Positions 8,634-21,878 are shown, counted from the stretch's first letter. The stretch: 64,000 nucleotides of DNA from Hevea brasiliensis (GCF_030052815.1 NC_079493.1:58199191-58263190), one strand, 5' to 3'. Notes: generated from the letters alone by a model not told the origin. Translations and numbers: made by a program.

Positions 8634-10929
8634 GAAATTCTGCCCAATCAAGGTTAGTGCATATATGTAGTTAAATACATTAATTCCATGATTTAGGCTT
8701 GTAATGAACTAGAAATTGTGAAATAATGAAACAAATTCAATGTGTATCTCCACCAAAGAATTCGGCAGCCCTAATAGAGGAAGGGTTTTGAATGTTTTTA
8801 ATGGACTTAGCATGAGTTGGAGATTGTATTTAAGTTATATATTTACATATATGTTGAACTAGGGTGCTAATTGAGGGTTTATGGGTAAAGTGCATTGGAC
8901 ATTAGGGTTTTGAGGCATGAAAATGTGACTTGGCTTATTAAACTGTTAAAGAACAATCTAATGGTCAATAAGTGACCATTTGAGGTATGTTGAACACAAT
9001 TTGGACTGAAAAATGGTATGGTAAACTCAAGGTGTAAACTGCCCTAGGACAGCAGCAGAGGGACTGAAAATTCAGTCCTTTTGCACTGCCATAACTTGGG
9101 CTGTGTTAGTCCAATTGATGTTTGGCCAATTGGACGTGAAACTAGGCTTATAATGGCACATTTTTTCTGAAGAAACCATGCCCAAAAGACCAAAGCAAAA
9201 GGACCAAAACTCAGCCCCAATCCGGATACCCTGCACTGAATTCTGCAGAATTGACCAAATGAATAGTAACTGTTCATTTGGCCATAACTCACTGTAGATT
9301 TGGTCAATTGACCTGAAATTTTTACAGCAACAAGTTAAGACATAGACAAACAACTTTCATGAAGGAACCTACCCCAAATTATGACCAGAACCCATCCAAC
9401 CAAGTGACTCTAGTTACTGTTCATGCACTGTAGATATGGTAATTTTATGCAGAATGCACTTTTGGCCAGCTTGGGTCTTTAGACCATATCTAGAGCTACA
9501 AAACTCCAAATGTAGTGATTCAAAAAATGAAATTCAACTAGACAAAATAAGGAACAATTTTCATGTTTTACATTTCTTCAAATTCCTACAGTAACAGTGT
9601 CTAATGGAATAGTGAAGTTGACTCACCAAAACTGAAAATTCTGCTTGTGTTGAGTTACACTTTGAAATGGTATTAACACTTAATGCCAACAAGTTTTAAA
9701 CACTAAATGTGGTATATTGGGAGTGCCAAAGTCAATGTACATATTTGCTATCAAAAAGTCAACATTTTAGTTGACCATAGAGGTGAATAGTAACACCAAA
9801 ACTTGAAATTCAAAGATTGAAGAATTTAAAAGTTTCAAATGCCCTAGTATACCTAACAAGATTGGTTTGGATAGTTTGGCATGCCAATAGGGTTCAGTTA
9901 GCAGTACTGCACATGGCAAAAAATGCCATTCTGTGATTTCATGGCTTTTAGCCATTCTGACTTTGCATTGAGACTTGGCCTTGTGCCTGAGATTATTTAC
10001 AGCTTAGTAGCTGTTCTGTTGCACACCGGGTGATGCATATGCGACCGATGGTGTGACGGCCCGAGGTACTAGATACCCAAAGGCGCTTACCCGTTATCCA
10101 CCCATTGCCTAGTGTAGGTTACTTGGGCAACCAAATGAATGAAAATGAGCAATGTAGAAGAAATAAATGAATGGATATACAAATACATGACAAACAAAAC
10201 ATGTACATGCAATACATATTTATATCTGTTATTTCTTGTTATTTTATTATTGCACCACTAAGCATTATTGCTTAGCGCGTTGCTTTTGCCACGCGTAGGT
10301 ACTGGAGACCCCGATCGTGAGCCCGTGAGACCACAGATCGGGTGAGTCCATCCGACGCTTCGCTGTCTGTGTCACCTCGTCACCTGCAGTGCATTGGTAG
10401 GACACTAGATGTCATTTTGTCATTTTGCAATTAAATTTTTATTTCTCGTATGTATTTGGGATTTATGTAATGTATTTTGAGCTTTATGTAAATAATAAAG
10501 ATTTATGGTCATGTATGGTATTAATTTGAGTATTTAATGGTTGTTTATATATGAGAACCCTGAGAAAGGGATGTTTTGAACAATGAAAAGGTTGTTGAGA
10601 CCTGAAATAGAAAAATTGTTGAGATTTTGATATTGAGTTTTATGATGATATTGGAGTTGAGAATGAATGAAATTGTATATTGGAAGTGTTTTTAACAGGT
10701 TCCGAAGAACTGTTTTTTTTTCATTTTTAGCCGGTACTCCGCCGGATTTTCCTTAAAATCTTCGGAACCTCAAATGAATAATACTTTTGATAAATGGTTA
10801 AAATAAATCATATTTCATAAATTAACTTCAAAAGCATGACACAAATTAAGTAAGGTATATTAGAGTGTGCCAGTACACCGTGTGGCATTACTTATTCGGG
10901 TATACTGAACACGAGTAAGGGGTGTCACA
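8634..10929 (+). repeat. E1 3' LTR, right part
   Basis: Starts with the duplicated GAAAT and carries the E1 LTR on to GGGGTGTCACA. It has the blocks found in all long LTRs here: a palindrome around AACAGT/ACTGTT (9255-9281, one mismatch), GTCCAATTG...CAATTGGAC (9110-9136), the GGCATGCCAATAGGG block, GCACCACTAAGC...GCTTAGCGCG near 10250 and TTCCGAAGAACTG near 10700. No coding content. Confidence 0.88.
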
Positions 10930-11970
10930 CAATCGATATGCTAAAAGACCCACTCTTTCCAGAACCTCATATGGCCCAATGAAACGAGGGCTCAGTTTCC
11001 CCTTTCTGCTGAATCTCATAATTTTCTTCCAAGGAGAAACCTTGAGGAATACTTTCTCACCCACTGCATACTCAATATCCCTTCTCTTCAGATCAATGTA
11101 GGACTTTTGATGGTCTGATGCAGTCTTAAGTTGATCTCTGATCACCCTGATCTTCTCCTCAGTTTGTTGAACAATTTCGGGTCCAATCATCTTTCTTTCA
11201 CCCACGTCATCCCAACACAATGGGGTTCTACATTTTCTGCCATACAAAGCTTTATATGGAGGCATCCCAATACTTGATTGGTAGCTATTGTTGTAAGCAA
11301 ACTCAATCAAAAGCAAGTGTGTATCCCAACTGTCCTCAAACTCAATCACACAAGCCCTTAGTATGTCCTCCAAGATCTGAATTACCCTCTGGCCATCTGT
11401 TTGTGGGTGGAATGCAGTATTGAAGTTTAATCTAGTTCCTAGGGCTCTCTAAAGACTACCCCAGAATCTATAAGTGAACCTAGGTTCTCTGTCAGATACA
11501 ATGGATACTAGCACTCCATGTAGTCTCACAATCTCATCAATGTATAAATTGGCCAATCTTTCTAAACTATAGTCCATCCAGATTGGCAGAAAATGAGCAG
11601 AATTGGTCAGTCTGTCAATAATGACCCATCCTGCATCATGACTCTTCTGTGTCCTCGGAAGTCCCATCACAAAATCCATAGTTATTCTCTCCCATTTCCA
11701 TTCCGGTACTGCTAGTGGATGTAACAACCTAGCGGGTAATTGATGCTCTGTCTTTAGTTGCTGATAAGTTAGGCATTTGGAAACAAACTCTGCCATATCT
11801 CTTTTCATACCTATCCACCAGTAATGCTCCTTTAGCCCTCTATACATTTTCATGCCACCAAGATGCATGGCAAAAGGAGACTCATGTGCTTCCTTCAAAA
11901 TGATTTGCCTCAAATCAACATAATTAGGAACACATATTCTGCCCTGATGTAGTAGTAGACCATCATCTCT
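10930..11970 (-). pseudogene. Y integrase
   Basis: The minus strand from 11970 down shows the zinc-binding end ([14 protein letters not shown], then CLTYQQ with the second Cys changed to Tyr), [25 protein letters not shown], then LRACVIEF and the YEALYGRKCRTP block. Near 11388 the codons that give SE in GQSER are missing, so the catalytic Glu is lost by a 6-base in-frame deletion. There is no intron-like insert after RVIQ, unlike E1 and E5. A stop and small indels lie near 11449 and 11405. The frame ends at 10930 where E1 begins. The right end (11966-11970, TCTCT) is the X3 duplication. Confidence 0.85.
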
Positions 11971-14900
11971 TGTAACACCCCTAAGTTTGGTAGTGCGTTC
12001 TACTGTTCCGGTGACCAGTGCTATCCGGACAGCTAGGATGCCTAGAACTACACTTCAATATGAATGAGGAGACATAAATAATGAAATACAAGAAAAGAAA
12101 ATACAAGAAAAACAAAGGAAAAATCATAGCAAAGAAATGTAACCAAGTTAAGCGAGCAGGGAATCCTAGCGATGGGTGACCGCACCGGGAAGTCACGGCG
12201 TGGACCGTTGACTAGCCCTGGACTGCGCGGAACCCTGGAAAACATTTTTGGGACTTAAATAGACCCTTATTGAAGTATAAATCTCATTAGAAAGATCAAA
12301 GAAAAATTAAATAATTAGTACAAAGAAAAGTGAGAAATCGAAAAACAGACAAAACCCTAGATATCAAAAATCGGGAATGCAACCCGAACAGGGGCATTAT
12401 GGTCATTTGACATCCCGAATTGTCTTTTGACCTAAATTTCCATTAAAAATAAATAATATTACATTTAGAAAATAAAATGAAAAATTAGTTTAGTGGTACC
12501 TAAAATAAATAGCAAAAATGAAGGGTTTAATGTGGAATAAGTGGAAATTCAACATATTATATGATTTAAAGTAAGTAAGTGGACCACTAAGAATCATAAA
12601 ATGAATTAAAAATAATCATAAGTGGGCAGATTGCTCCACTAAAAGATCATCTTCAACATTGAAACCTCCATTTGCCGTGAATGAAAAACTCCCCAAAATC
12701 CTCCATGGCCATTTTTCAATCAAGCTCCATGCACTCCTCCATTTCAACTCCAATCACCTAGGGTTCTTCATTAAAGTTTGTCTACACATCATAAGGAAGA
12801 GTTTGATACCAAATTTAAGAAGTTTAAACAAGGTTTAACAAGCTCCAACCATAAGGTAAGTTAGCATTTTTGAAGATTTCTTTGTTAAACTTTGTGTACA
12901 TGTTATGGGTGTTGGTTTTGTGAAGGAAATTTTTAAGTTTGAAGAGTTATTGAGATATCCATTTTTGGGCAGCCATGTATTCATGTATTGATGAAGTATT
13001 TGTACATATAATTGATGAGAATTATGTTGGTTATGGTGATTTAATATCCTAGTAAAATATTTCATATGTATAAGGTGATTTTTGCACTTGGATGAAAATT
13101 GATGATTGTAGGACACTTTGGTATTGAGGAAGAATTTCGGCAGCTTGGGGATTCTTGAATAAATGTGTGTGTTCATGAAGATGTTGGCAGAATATTGACC
13201 TTGAGAGTTGATGGATATGTATATAGATTGATATTGTAAAGTGTATGTAAGATTTGTAATGGTTAGGTGTGTATGTGATTGTACTTAGAACTTGTAAATG
13301 TGAATTATATTTGGTGTGTTGAGGATAATTGTAATCTGCCCAAAGTAATGTTAATGTAAAGTGGAATATGTTTTTGGTAATGTACCAAAACAGATTTGGT
13401 AGGGAAGTAAACATATTTGCAAGGTAAGTGTGTGATTGATGTGTGTTTAAGCAAGGTAACTAAGGGCAGTGTACATTTTATCCAATAAGTTTAAATGTGT
13501 AACCTCAATTGGTATGAGACCAATTGGAGGTGGAACTAGGCACAAAATGTGCCAAATTTCATTGAGAAAGCATACCAAAATTCTGCTTGCAAGGTGACCT
13601 AAGAAAATGACCAATTCGGATTAGGTACAATTAGGACCTGAAAAATGACCAATTGGGCAGCAGTGAGTGTTTAGGCCATAACTCACTTAAAACATGTCCA
13701 ATTGACCTGAAATTTTAACCATGAATAGTTAAGACCCATACCTACAAGTCTTATGAAGACACCAAAGCCCAGCAATGACCATAAGCAAGTCAAATAACTT
13801 GCACAAGTTCGGGTCCAAAAACTGGCCGAACCAGAGTTGACCAAATTGACCTAGAATTGACCTAATTTGATACCATTTGACCAGCAATAGTATAATGACC
13901 ATAACTCGGTCTACTTAACTCAGAATGACCTAAAATTTTGCACCGCGGTCCATAAGACATAGATCTACAAGTTTGTAGTTTTGACCAAAACCCGAAAACC
14001 GAGGGAACTAAGCCGTCTAGCTAGGTCAAACTAGTATCCCGGAATCCAGCAAGTTGCATTAAAATGCACTAAACAAGGAAATGAGTTTGGCAAAACGTAC
14101 CAACCCTAAAACCCTATCAAATGTGACATATTAATGACACTAAAACCTAATTTACCTAAAACGCATCGAGGGTCGGTATATTAGGTGATTAAGCAAATAA
14201 AGGTATTCAGTGAATAATAGCTTTCAGTGAATTAATTACCAAACATTATCGATAGAGACAATATAATTTAGTACTGAAACACTTCAAATTGTGTTTCTCA
14301 GTTACTAAAGACTCAGGGAAAGGGAAGGAAACACTGAGTCCGCACTGTGAGACAAACATCGAGGTTTGTGCACAACAACTATTTCTTTCGAATTTTTCAA
14401 TTGAAATAAATATTGACTATTTGTACATTATTGTTTTAAATTGTGGAAATGTGTTTGAATGGATATTTATTGCTTGAAAAGCATTATAAATGGTTTGAAA
14501 TTATGGAAAAATTGGTTTAGTGTGATTTGTGAAAATTGAAGTTAATTATGAATTGTGTTGCCATTTTGTGAATGAAATTATGACTTGGGAAATTTATTGG
14601 ATTCTCACGAATCATTTGAATAAAATGTTTGGAATTGATTTTGTATTCACACTTAGCATGACAGTATCATATCATTCCTTCTCCATTTATGGGGTTGTGA
14701 TAGTTTATTTCCTTCTCCATTTATGGAGTCGTGATCGTTTATTTTTCCCTCTCTGGTTTACCAGTTGAGGTGATCGGATGAGTACTCATTATATAGCTAG
14801 CTCCCTTCCTCATTGATTTCGATTAGTGGGGTTGTGATTGCTTTGTCGTGGTGTACAACGCGGCATTGATCGGAAATTTGTGTCATGACTTAAGTTGTGA

Positions 14901-15809
14901 ATGAATTGGCAACACTGTATTCTTAAATTATTCGACTAAATTGTGTTATTATGCGATTTGATAATTTGTGAAATGAAGTTTAAATTCTTATTGACATTCA
15001 CTGTCTTTTGAATTTAACTATGTTTCGATTACTGAGATTTAATGTGATATTGTGTTAAATTCTTTATGACATTTATTGTCTTGAATTTAATTATGGTTTT
15101 ACGTATCCATCATTTATTTGAATTATGAATTGTGATTTTAAATTTGTATTTGATTAATGTTGTGCACCACTGAGACATTGTCTCAGCGATAGCTTTTTAT
15201 TGCTGTCGCAGGTAGACAAATAGACAGGGCAGCAGACTAGGCTGCTAGTACCTCCAACGAGGGATTTTTCGGGTATAACGAGTATACCGCTTTTTGCATT
15301 TTGTACTGTAATGTATGACATTGTATGTACATTTTGTTTTTGGTTTTGAGCAGTTGTAAATTCAAATTGTACCTTGAAGTTGTAAATTAATTATGAGTTA
15401 TTTGACTTGTGAAAATTGTATTATATTTCCTTATCTCAGACTTTGAAAAATTTCTATGGAATTGAGTTGAGAAATATGTTGTATTGAGAAAAATGTTGGA
15501 GTTGAGATTTGGAAAATAATTGAAGTGCTTTTTACAGGTTTTCTGAAGAACTGTTTTATCCAAAATACAGATGGCAATCTGCCAAAATTTTTACAGAAAT
15601 TCCAAATAATTCAAATGAGTTAATTCTATCACTTCAGTTCAAAAAGGTTTTCAACACCTGTAAATAGTGCTCACCACTGTAAAAGAAGTAAGAAAAGTTT
15701 TTTAAAATCCCTTGTAGTATATTTAATGGGTTATCAGTAGACGGAGTTGGTAATTCATTAGGTATACTACGAGATCATGTTATGCCTTACAGAGGGGTAG
15801 GGTGTGACA
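11971..15809 (+). mobile_element. X3: solo LTR in Y pol
   Basis: A 3839-bp solo LTR from TGTAACACCCC to GGGTGTGACA with a perfect 5-bp duplication TCTCT on both sides (11966-11970, 15810-15814). The interrupted Y frame reads KKPEFSIRD up to the insertion and resumes toward the integrase on the other side. Its ends match the reverse complement of LTR R (57037-60607). Solo LTRs form by recombination between the two LTRs of one element. No coding content was found; minus-strand frames around 12835-13414 are low-complexity and not conserved. Confidence 0.9.
14677..14744 (+). repeat. 34-bp tandem duplication inside X3
   Basis: Two head-to-tail units starting CCTTCTCCATTTATGG, at 14677-14710 and 14711-14744, with a few mismatches. 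No function is apparent. Confidence 0.75.
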
Positions 15810-16108
15810 TCTCTGATTGAGAATTCTGGTTTTTTGCCCTGCCGGACTTCTTCCAACAGCTTTTGATACCTTTCATCATTCTGAGCAGCCATTCTGATCT
15901 GATCAATCAACACTGGCTGTGCATGCCATGCAATTGTTGTCTGCCCCTCATTATTAATCTCTAAGCTGGCATGTAATGATCTTAACTCATGTACCATAGA
16001 CAAAGGAGTAACCCATAGACTTGCCATGGTCTTGCGACTTAAGGCGTCAACCACAACATTAGCTTTCCTTGGCTGATAGTCTATCAGACAATCATAGTCT
16101 TTTATCAA
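15810..16108 (-). pseudogene. Y RNase H/integrase linker
   Basis: The minus strand reads [30 protein letters not shown] and a long linker to KKPEFSIRD, where X3 interrupts. This is the stretch between RNase H and the zinc-binding end of integrase in gypsy pol. The frame runs on into X3 only by chance. Confidence 0.82.
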
Positions 16109-17026
16109 TTCTAACCATCTCCTCTATCTCAAATTCAGCTCTTTTTAGGTGCCCAAATACTTCAAACTCTTATGACCTGTGTAGATGTAGCACTTATCCC
16201 CATACAAATAGTGTCTCTAGATCTTAAGCGCAAACACAATAGCTGTAAGCTCCAAATCATGTGTCGGATAATTCCTCTCATGCGGTTTTAGCTGGCGTGA
16301 TGCATAAGCAATGACATTTCGATCTTGCATCAATACACAGCCTAACCCATTGTGAGAAGCATCACTATAAACTATATATTCTTCACCCGGAGTAGGTAAA
16401 ATAAGGACTGGAGCTTCAGTCAAACATTTCTTCAATTCATCAAAACTCTGTTGGCATTTATCCGTCCACTGAAATTTCACATCTTTTCGAAGTAGCTTAG
16501 TTAATAGAGATGCCAACATGGAGAACCCTTTCACAAATTGATTGTAGTATCTAGCTAAACCCAGAAAGCTACGAATCTTCGTGATATTTCTGGGTGGCCT
16601 CCAATTAAGGATAGCTTCTATCTTACTTGGATCTACCTTGATGCCCTCTACTAATACTACATGCCCCAAGAAAGATATTTATTTCAGCCAAAATTCACTC
16701 TTTGACAATTTGGCATATAGCTGTTTCTCCCTCAAAGTCTGTAGTACAATCTGCAGATGTCTATCATGCTCTTCTGCACTCCTCGAATAGACCAATATAT
16801 CATCTATGAATACCACAACAAATTGGTCGAGGTATGGTCTAAAGATAGTGTTCATCAGATCCATAAAAGCAGTTGGAGTATTAGTTAACCCGAATGGCAT
16901 GACTAAGAACTCATAATGGCCATAGAAGGTTCTAAAGATAGTTTTAGAAATACTATGCTCTTGTACTTTTAGCTGCTAATAACCTGATCTCAGGTCAATT
17001 TTGGAGAACATAGCTGCACCCCTTAA
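16109..17026 (-). pseudogene. Y reverse transcriptase palm to RNase H
   Basis: Minus strand. The RT palm and thumb read [17 protein letters not shown], the catalytic [10 protein letters not shown] and [13 protein letters not shown]. RNase H follows with [15 protein letters not shown] and [13 protein letters not shown]. Frames break at about 16678 and 16217, and the finger region at 16901-17026 (expected YHQLRV...TRYGHYEF) is badly eroded. Acidic catalytic residues are kept in the readable parts. Confidence 0.85.
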
Positions 17027-17895
17027 CTAATCAAACAAGTCATCAATGCGGGGCAAAAGATATCTATTCTTTATTATCACCTTATTCAACTGCCGATAAT
17101 CAATACATAAGCGGAGAGTGCCATCCTTCTTCTTAACAAACAACACTGGCGCTCCCCAAGGTGACACACTAGGGCAGATAAAGCCCTTGTTAAGCAATTC
17201 TTGCAACTGCACTTTCAACTCTTTCAATTCTACAGGTGCCATTCTATATGGTGTTTGGAGATTGGGTCCACACCAGGCATAACATCAATTTCAAACTGCA
17301 CCTCTCTTTCTGGAGGTAATCCTGGCAATTCATCAGGAAACACATCCGGAAAGTCACATACAGTAGGGATGTCCCTCAATGCTGGACTCCCCACTTGGGT
17401 GTCTATCACATGTGCCAAATATGCTTCACACCCCTTTCTGATCATTCTTCTGGCTAGTGCAGCCGAAATGATGTTTGATGGCAATAATTGCCTCTCCCCA
17501 TGTATTACCACATCACCGTACGGAGGGAGACCAAAAGTGACTATCTTCAGTCTACAATCAATCATCGCATGATTCCTGGCTAACCAATCCATGCCCAAGA
17601 TAATATCATAATCTCTGAAGGGCATTTCAATCAAATCTGACAATAAAACATGTCCTTGGATCACCAAAGGACAGTCTCTATAGATTCCATTGACCCGGAC
17701 CTCTTGTCCTAATGGACTAGTTACTAGCACTTCAACACCCATTTGGACACATGGAACAGCAAGTGAACTGACTATGCTAGCACTAACATATGAGTGGGTT
17801 GAACCCAGATCAAACAGCACAAATACATCTTGATCAGAGATAGAAAATGTACCAGCTACAACATCAGAAGTCTCAGCCTCTTCTTGCTGTCTCAT
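17027..17895 (-). pseudogene. Y aspartic protease and start of RT
   Basis: The minus-strand frame from 17895 begins just after gag. The protease active site reads LFDLGSTHSY, where the usual gypsy motif is D-(P/S/T)-G-(S/A); the Leu at the second position is unusual and probably a decay substitution. DIILGMDWLARNHA (flap and second half) follows, then FPDVFPDELPGLPPEREV, the protease-RT linker. A frameshift near 17240 leads into the RT start [21 protein letters not shown] and [13 protein letters not shown]. It would cut the Gag-Pol polyprotein. Confidence 0.88.
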
Positions 17896-19124
17896 TGTGT
17901 AGACTATGGCTGACGCACTTCTTTGTGCTGACTGACCAACAGTGCCCTGACTGCTAGAAGTAGTTCCTCTACCTCTGCCTCTTCCTCTGCCAACTGATTG
18001 TGAACCTCTGGGAGTATGACTCTAAATAGATACTTCTGCAGTCGTAGGAGCTGGACCGTATCTAGGAGCACTAGTGCAGTCTTTAGCAAGATGGCCCTTG
18101 CTTCCACAGTTAAAACAGGCTCCAGTGGCCCAATAGCATTCCCCCCCATGAATCTTGCCACAAGTCTCATAGGGGCGGGCAGGATATGAACCTATGCTCG
18201 ACTGCTTACCAGACCTAGGGCATCTCTATCTAGAGAATAGGCCCCTTCCAAATCTTCCACCTCGACCTCTGCTAGGTCCACCAAATTTCTTTCTCTTCCC
18301 AGAAGTACCACCAGAACTCTGTTCAACTGATTTTTCCCCATTATCTTTCTCTGATTTTTCAACTTTTTCTGATTTTTCTTTTGTTGGGGTCGCTTCTGAT
18401 TCAATCCTTTCTAGTCAAGTGCTTGAGACATGAGTTCTGAAAAATTGTTGTGTCTGAATCCCACTACTTGCATCCTCAAACTGGGCTTCAAACTAGTCTC
18501 AAATCTAGTGAATCTTGCCTTGCTGGTAGAAAGGAGACTCCCAGCATAATGGCTTAAGCGGGAGAACTCCCTCTCATATTCTGCCACTGATTTACTCCCT
18601 TGCTTCAGACTAAAAAATTCTTGCAACTTTTGATCCACATATGCGTCTAGGACGTATTTTTGTCTGAATTCTCTGATGAAGTCATCCCAGGTCAGTACTG
18701 GTGGTTCAACTAAGCTGTGGGGGATGGTCTTCTACCAATCATACGCATCCCTTTGCAGTAGCGACATAGAATATTCAAACTTCAGTTCATCTTGGCAGTG
18801 TAGCTTCTTAAATACTCTATCCATCCTCTCAAGCCATTGCTCTGCCTCTAAAGGGTCCACTGTACCCTTAAATTCTGTAGCCCCATACTTCAATAACTTA
18901 TCATATTGTCTGGCTGGAGGTAGTGGTTTTACCACAGGTGTTTGGGGTGTAGCTTGGGCAGGCATACCCCTAGCCATTTGTTGAAACATCGCAGCCATCT
19001 ACTGTGCAAACTGTGCAGGAAACTGCGGCATTTGTGGGGTTGGTGCTACTGACCCACTGACATTCCGTAGAGCTGGGGCTTCCCCTTGTGCCTATTGCTT
19101 GACTGAGCGATCCCCTTCTTCCAT
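17896..19124 (-). pseudogene. Y gag (capsid and zinc knuckle), broken
   Basis: The minus-strand ATG at 19124 (MEEGDRSVK) lies about 165 bp past the E2 insertion. Gag forms the particle. The capsid-type segment reads YGATEFKGTVDPLEAEQWLERMDRVF and KSVAEYEREFSRLSHYAG. A basic, repetitive stretch and a knuckle-like region follow near 18060-18170. Premature stops lie at 19094-19096 and near 19000, 18732, 18411 and 18192, and the knuckle is frame-shifted. The retrotransposon gag core is recognisable from FxGxxDPxxAxxWL. Confidence 0.82.
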
Positions 19125-19289
19125 TTCGATTTGAAGTTAGGGTATCTCCTGAACAGATAACACAAGGAGATTTCCCTCCGTTATTTCATATTTATGATGT
19201 AATGCACTATATGTAACAAATATGGACATTGAGCAGTTGTACTTAACAAGGAAAGACACAAATTCTCATGTTAAAACATACTTAAAAAA
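19125..19289 (-). other. Y 5' leader (gag-proximal part)
   Basis: Non-coding leader between the Y gag start and the E2 insertion. The rest, about nine bases plus the PBS, lies at 29484-29504. The five bases AAAAA before E2 (19285-19289) against AAAGA after it (29484-29488) look like a TSD with one mutation. Confidence 0.7.
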
Positions 19290-21874
19290 TGCAACACCCC
19301 AAAATTTTAAATTTTATTATTTTATGAGTATTATTGATATTTTAATTTTATTTAAATTTTAAGAAATTATTTGAGATTTTTCGGATTTTAAAAATCGGGT
19401 TCTATTTTTCGAAAATATAAACTTTGATGTTTTTTAAAAATTTATTTAAAGACCACGTGGCAAAACTAAAAATATATTTGGAGTCTATAAATTTTTATGA
19501 GTTTTCTAGAATTTTTTTCGGAATTTTTGGACCTCGTTTTCAGTCCTAAGGTAGAGTAAAAATTCAAAATTTTGTATCCTGAATCGAACCGGCCGAATCG
19601 AACCCGACCGGCCTTTTCTTTTTCTTCCTTCTTCTCCCCGCGCGCGTCCCGACCCTCCTCTCTTCCTCTCCCATTTTCTCTCTCCTCCCTCCTCCCCTTG
19701 CCACGCCGCCTCGCCACTCCAGCTACCATCGTCCCCATCCCATCGGTTCCAGCCGAACGCCGAAAACGGCGCCCGAAGCGACGTGATGCCAAGCTCGCCG
19801 CTTCATCTTCTCGGTCGAAATCCGGCCGATCTGGCCACCAATCGGACCGGGTCTTGGGTCTAAATCCATCTACTCGTTGAGAGCTTTCCATAGACACTAA
19901 GAACACCGAAATCCATTGAGCGGTTTGTCCAAATTTTGCCCGAAAAGTTTTAGCCCATTTTGACTTTTGGGCTAGATTTCTCGCAAACCGTGAACCCCAC
20001 GAGAAAACCGAGAGTACCAGAGCGCTCCACTCGTCGAGAGCTTCGCGGTGACATAAATTTTGAATTTTTCTGACACCGTTTTTCGGTGGGTCTCACGAAA
20101 TTTCGTAGTGTTTTTTTGAGCATTAAATGAGCTTAGAAAATTCCATAAAATTTATGTACTAACCCCCGTGTTGTGGGCTTCGTGTAAGTATCCTCAATTC
20201 GAGGAAATTCGACAGTTGTTCGGGTCTGTGAATTTCCGGCAAGACAGACCCGCTATCAGAAAAGTCTCCGAACTGGATCAAGGTTTTGGCTACCCCACCA
20301 TAGTCAGACATCCCGAGCGCGTTCCAGAAGTCGGAATCGGCAAAGGTAAACCCGAACCTTGCTTTTTCGTAATTTTCTAGTGCTTAAATAGGATTAAAAA
20401 TCCATAAAATATTCTCAGTAGCTCAGAAAATTATGATTCTTTTTGCAATAGCCTAGTAATATTTCTAAGGACCGCGGGGCAAAGTTTTAGAAATTTTTAG
20501 AGCTTGTTTGGGTAGTTTTTGTAAAAATGACCAATTATAAGGACTAAATTGAAATTTTATATATTGTGATGGATGACTGATTTGATGGGCCCAGGAGGGG
20601 CTGTGTGATGTGATTGAATTGTGGATATATGAGTTGCGAATATAGAAGTTGGGTAGGTCCTAGGTATAGGGGAGACTCGGCCAAATTTTCGGCATGACTT
20701 AGGACGTATTTGGTCTTTTCATGATTTGTATTGAGTCAATTGTGTTAAATAATTATAATGTAATTGTCAGGTGAGCCGGGACAGCTTCTTCCTCCGCCTA
20801 GCTTCCACAGTGATCGTTGTCAAGTCTATGAGTAAAATATTAATTTTAACTGTAATTTCGATATCATTATATGTTCAAGCATGCCCATGCATCACTTATA
20901 TGTATATATCTATGTAGTTAAACTTTAGGCACGATTTATGTTGCATTCATAACTGTTAAAGTGCCATGGATGTTGTTGTGGTAATTTAGAGCAGTGTACG
21001 TGCGTTAGCGTGCATGTGATGTGGTGTGGACTATGGATAGGACGGGTAGACAGGGCTTGAGATCTTCGCTAGGACCCGGTCCTTCGGGGTAGACACGGCT
21101 TGAGTTATTCGCTGGGACCCCAATTTGGTTATTAAGTAGAAGTCTGAGCTGAGTTCTTCGCTGGCACAGGTTGGATTTAAGAGAGCTGTATAGGGGATCA
21201 GCTCCCATATATATTATGATTGATATTACTAGGTGTGTGAGTGCTCCAAATTACCTTTTTACTGTTATGATGTGAATTTATTGCTGACGTTACATTTCAC
21301 TCTACTGGGTGCATTAGTTTTAGATAGTTATAGAGATTATGATTAAAATTGATATTTTACTCTTTGAGTCGAATGCTCACTCCTGTTCAATATTTTTCCA
21401 GGCCACATGAGGATATTTTGAGGTTAACCTGCTTTTCTCCCTCGCAGGTTATTTATTCATGTTTGTGTAATTCTATAAATTTCTAGAATTTCCGCATGTG
21501 TTAGAAACCTTCATTTAAATTGGATCTGTAATATAAATTCTTATTTTGGATCTCTAAACTTACTATTTTATGCATGTTGATGGACTGGATGAGGGAGCAG
21601 AGCTCCCATTTATTTGATGTTGTTATGAGTATGTGGAGGGTGAGCTGAGCTCCCCAAATTGATATATATATTGCGTTTACAGGTCGGGTGAGCCAAAAAC
21701 TCCCCGTTGAAAGGTCCATTTTATGGCCAGACTCTGTCCGGTTGATTTCTTGAAATTGGGCCCAAATGGGCCTTAGGGTTGGGTTAGTGAATAGTTAGGC
21801 TTACTACGGGCCTCGGGGGCTTTAGGCTGGCCCAGGTCCTAATGCCGGTTCGGCCCATAGGTTGGGTCATGACA
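19290..21874 (+). repeat. E2 5' LTR
   Basis: A 2585-bp LTR starting TGCAACACCCCAAAATT and ending GGGTCATGACA. It contains a CT-rich, GC-rich stretch (about 19590-19870), unlike its AT-rich surroundings, with a ~100-codon open frame that recurs in diverged form in the 3' LTR (27118-27447). It lacks about 22 bp present in the 3' LTR near 28233-28254. The promoter, R and U5 boundaries cannot be placed with confidence. Confidence 0.93.
21044..21120 (+). repeat. 34-bp imperfect tandem repeat in the E2 LTR
   Basis: Units at 21044-21077 and 21087-21120 share GGGTAGACA, GGCTTGAG and TTCGCT. A degenerate third unit follows (CTGAGTTCTTCGCTGGCAC). The same array is in the 3' LTR at about 28650-28770. 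Confidence 0.75.
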
Positions 21875-21878
21875 AATG

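Larger units (their letters stand above)
1..10929 (+). mobile_element. Ty3/gypsy element E1 with chromodomain-like C-terminus, 5' truncated by the window
   Basis: Plus-strand gypsy element reading RT, RNase H, integrase and chromodomain-like segment, then a polypurine tract and a 3' LTR. The LTR runs 2966-3811 and resumes at 8634-10929, because X1 (3812-8633) is inserted in it. The LTR opens TGTAACACCCTCCCG and closes GGGGTGTCACA. Directly after 10929 the sequence becomes the minus-strand integrase of element Y, so E1 inserted into Y. Its gag, protease and 5' LTR lie left of the window, so its left TSD cannot be checked. RT-IN-chromodomain order and the PPT-LTR junction are seen directly; assignment to the plant chromovirus group rests on that order and is an inference. 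Confidence 0.9.

Noticed and set aside
12835..13414. Minus-strand reading frames of 113 and 121 codons inside X3
   Set aside because: Low-complexity, His/Tyr/Ser-rich, overlapping each other in different frames and not conserved in the homologous LTR R.
19466..19906. Minus-strand 146-codon frame in the E2 LTR (and 27012-27425)
   Set aside because: Antisense of a purine/pyrimidine-biased island; repetitive Glu/Arg/Gly composition without a domain.
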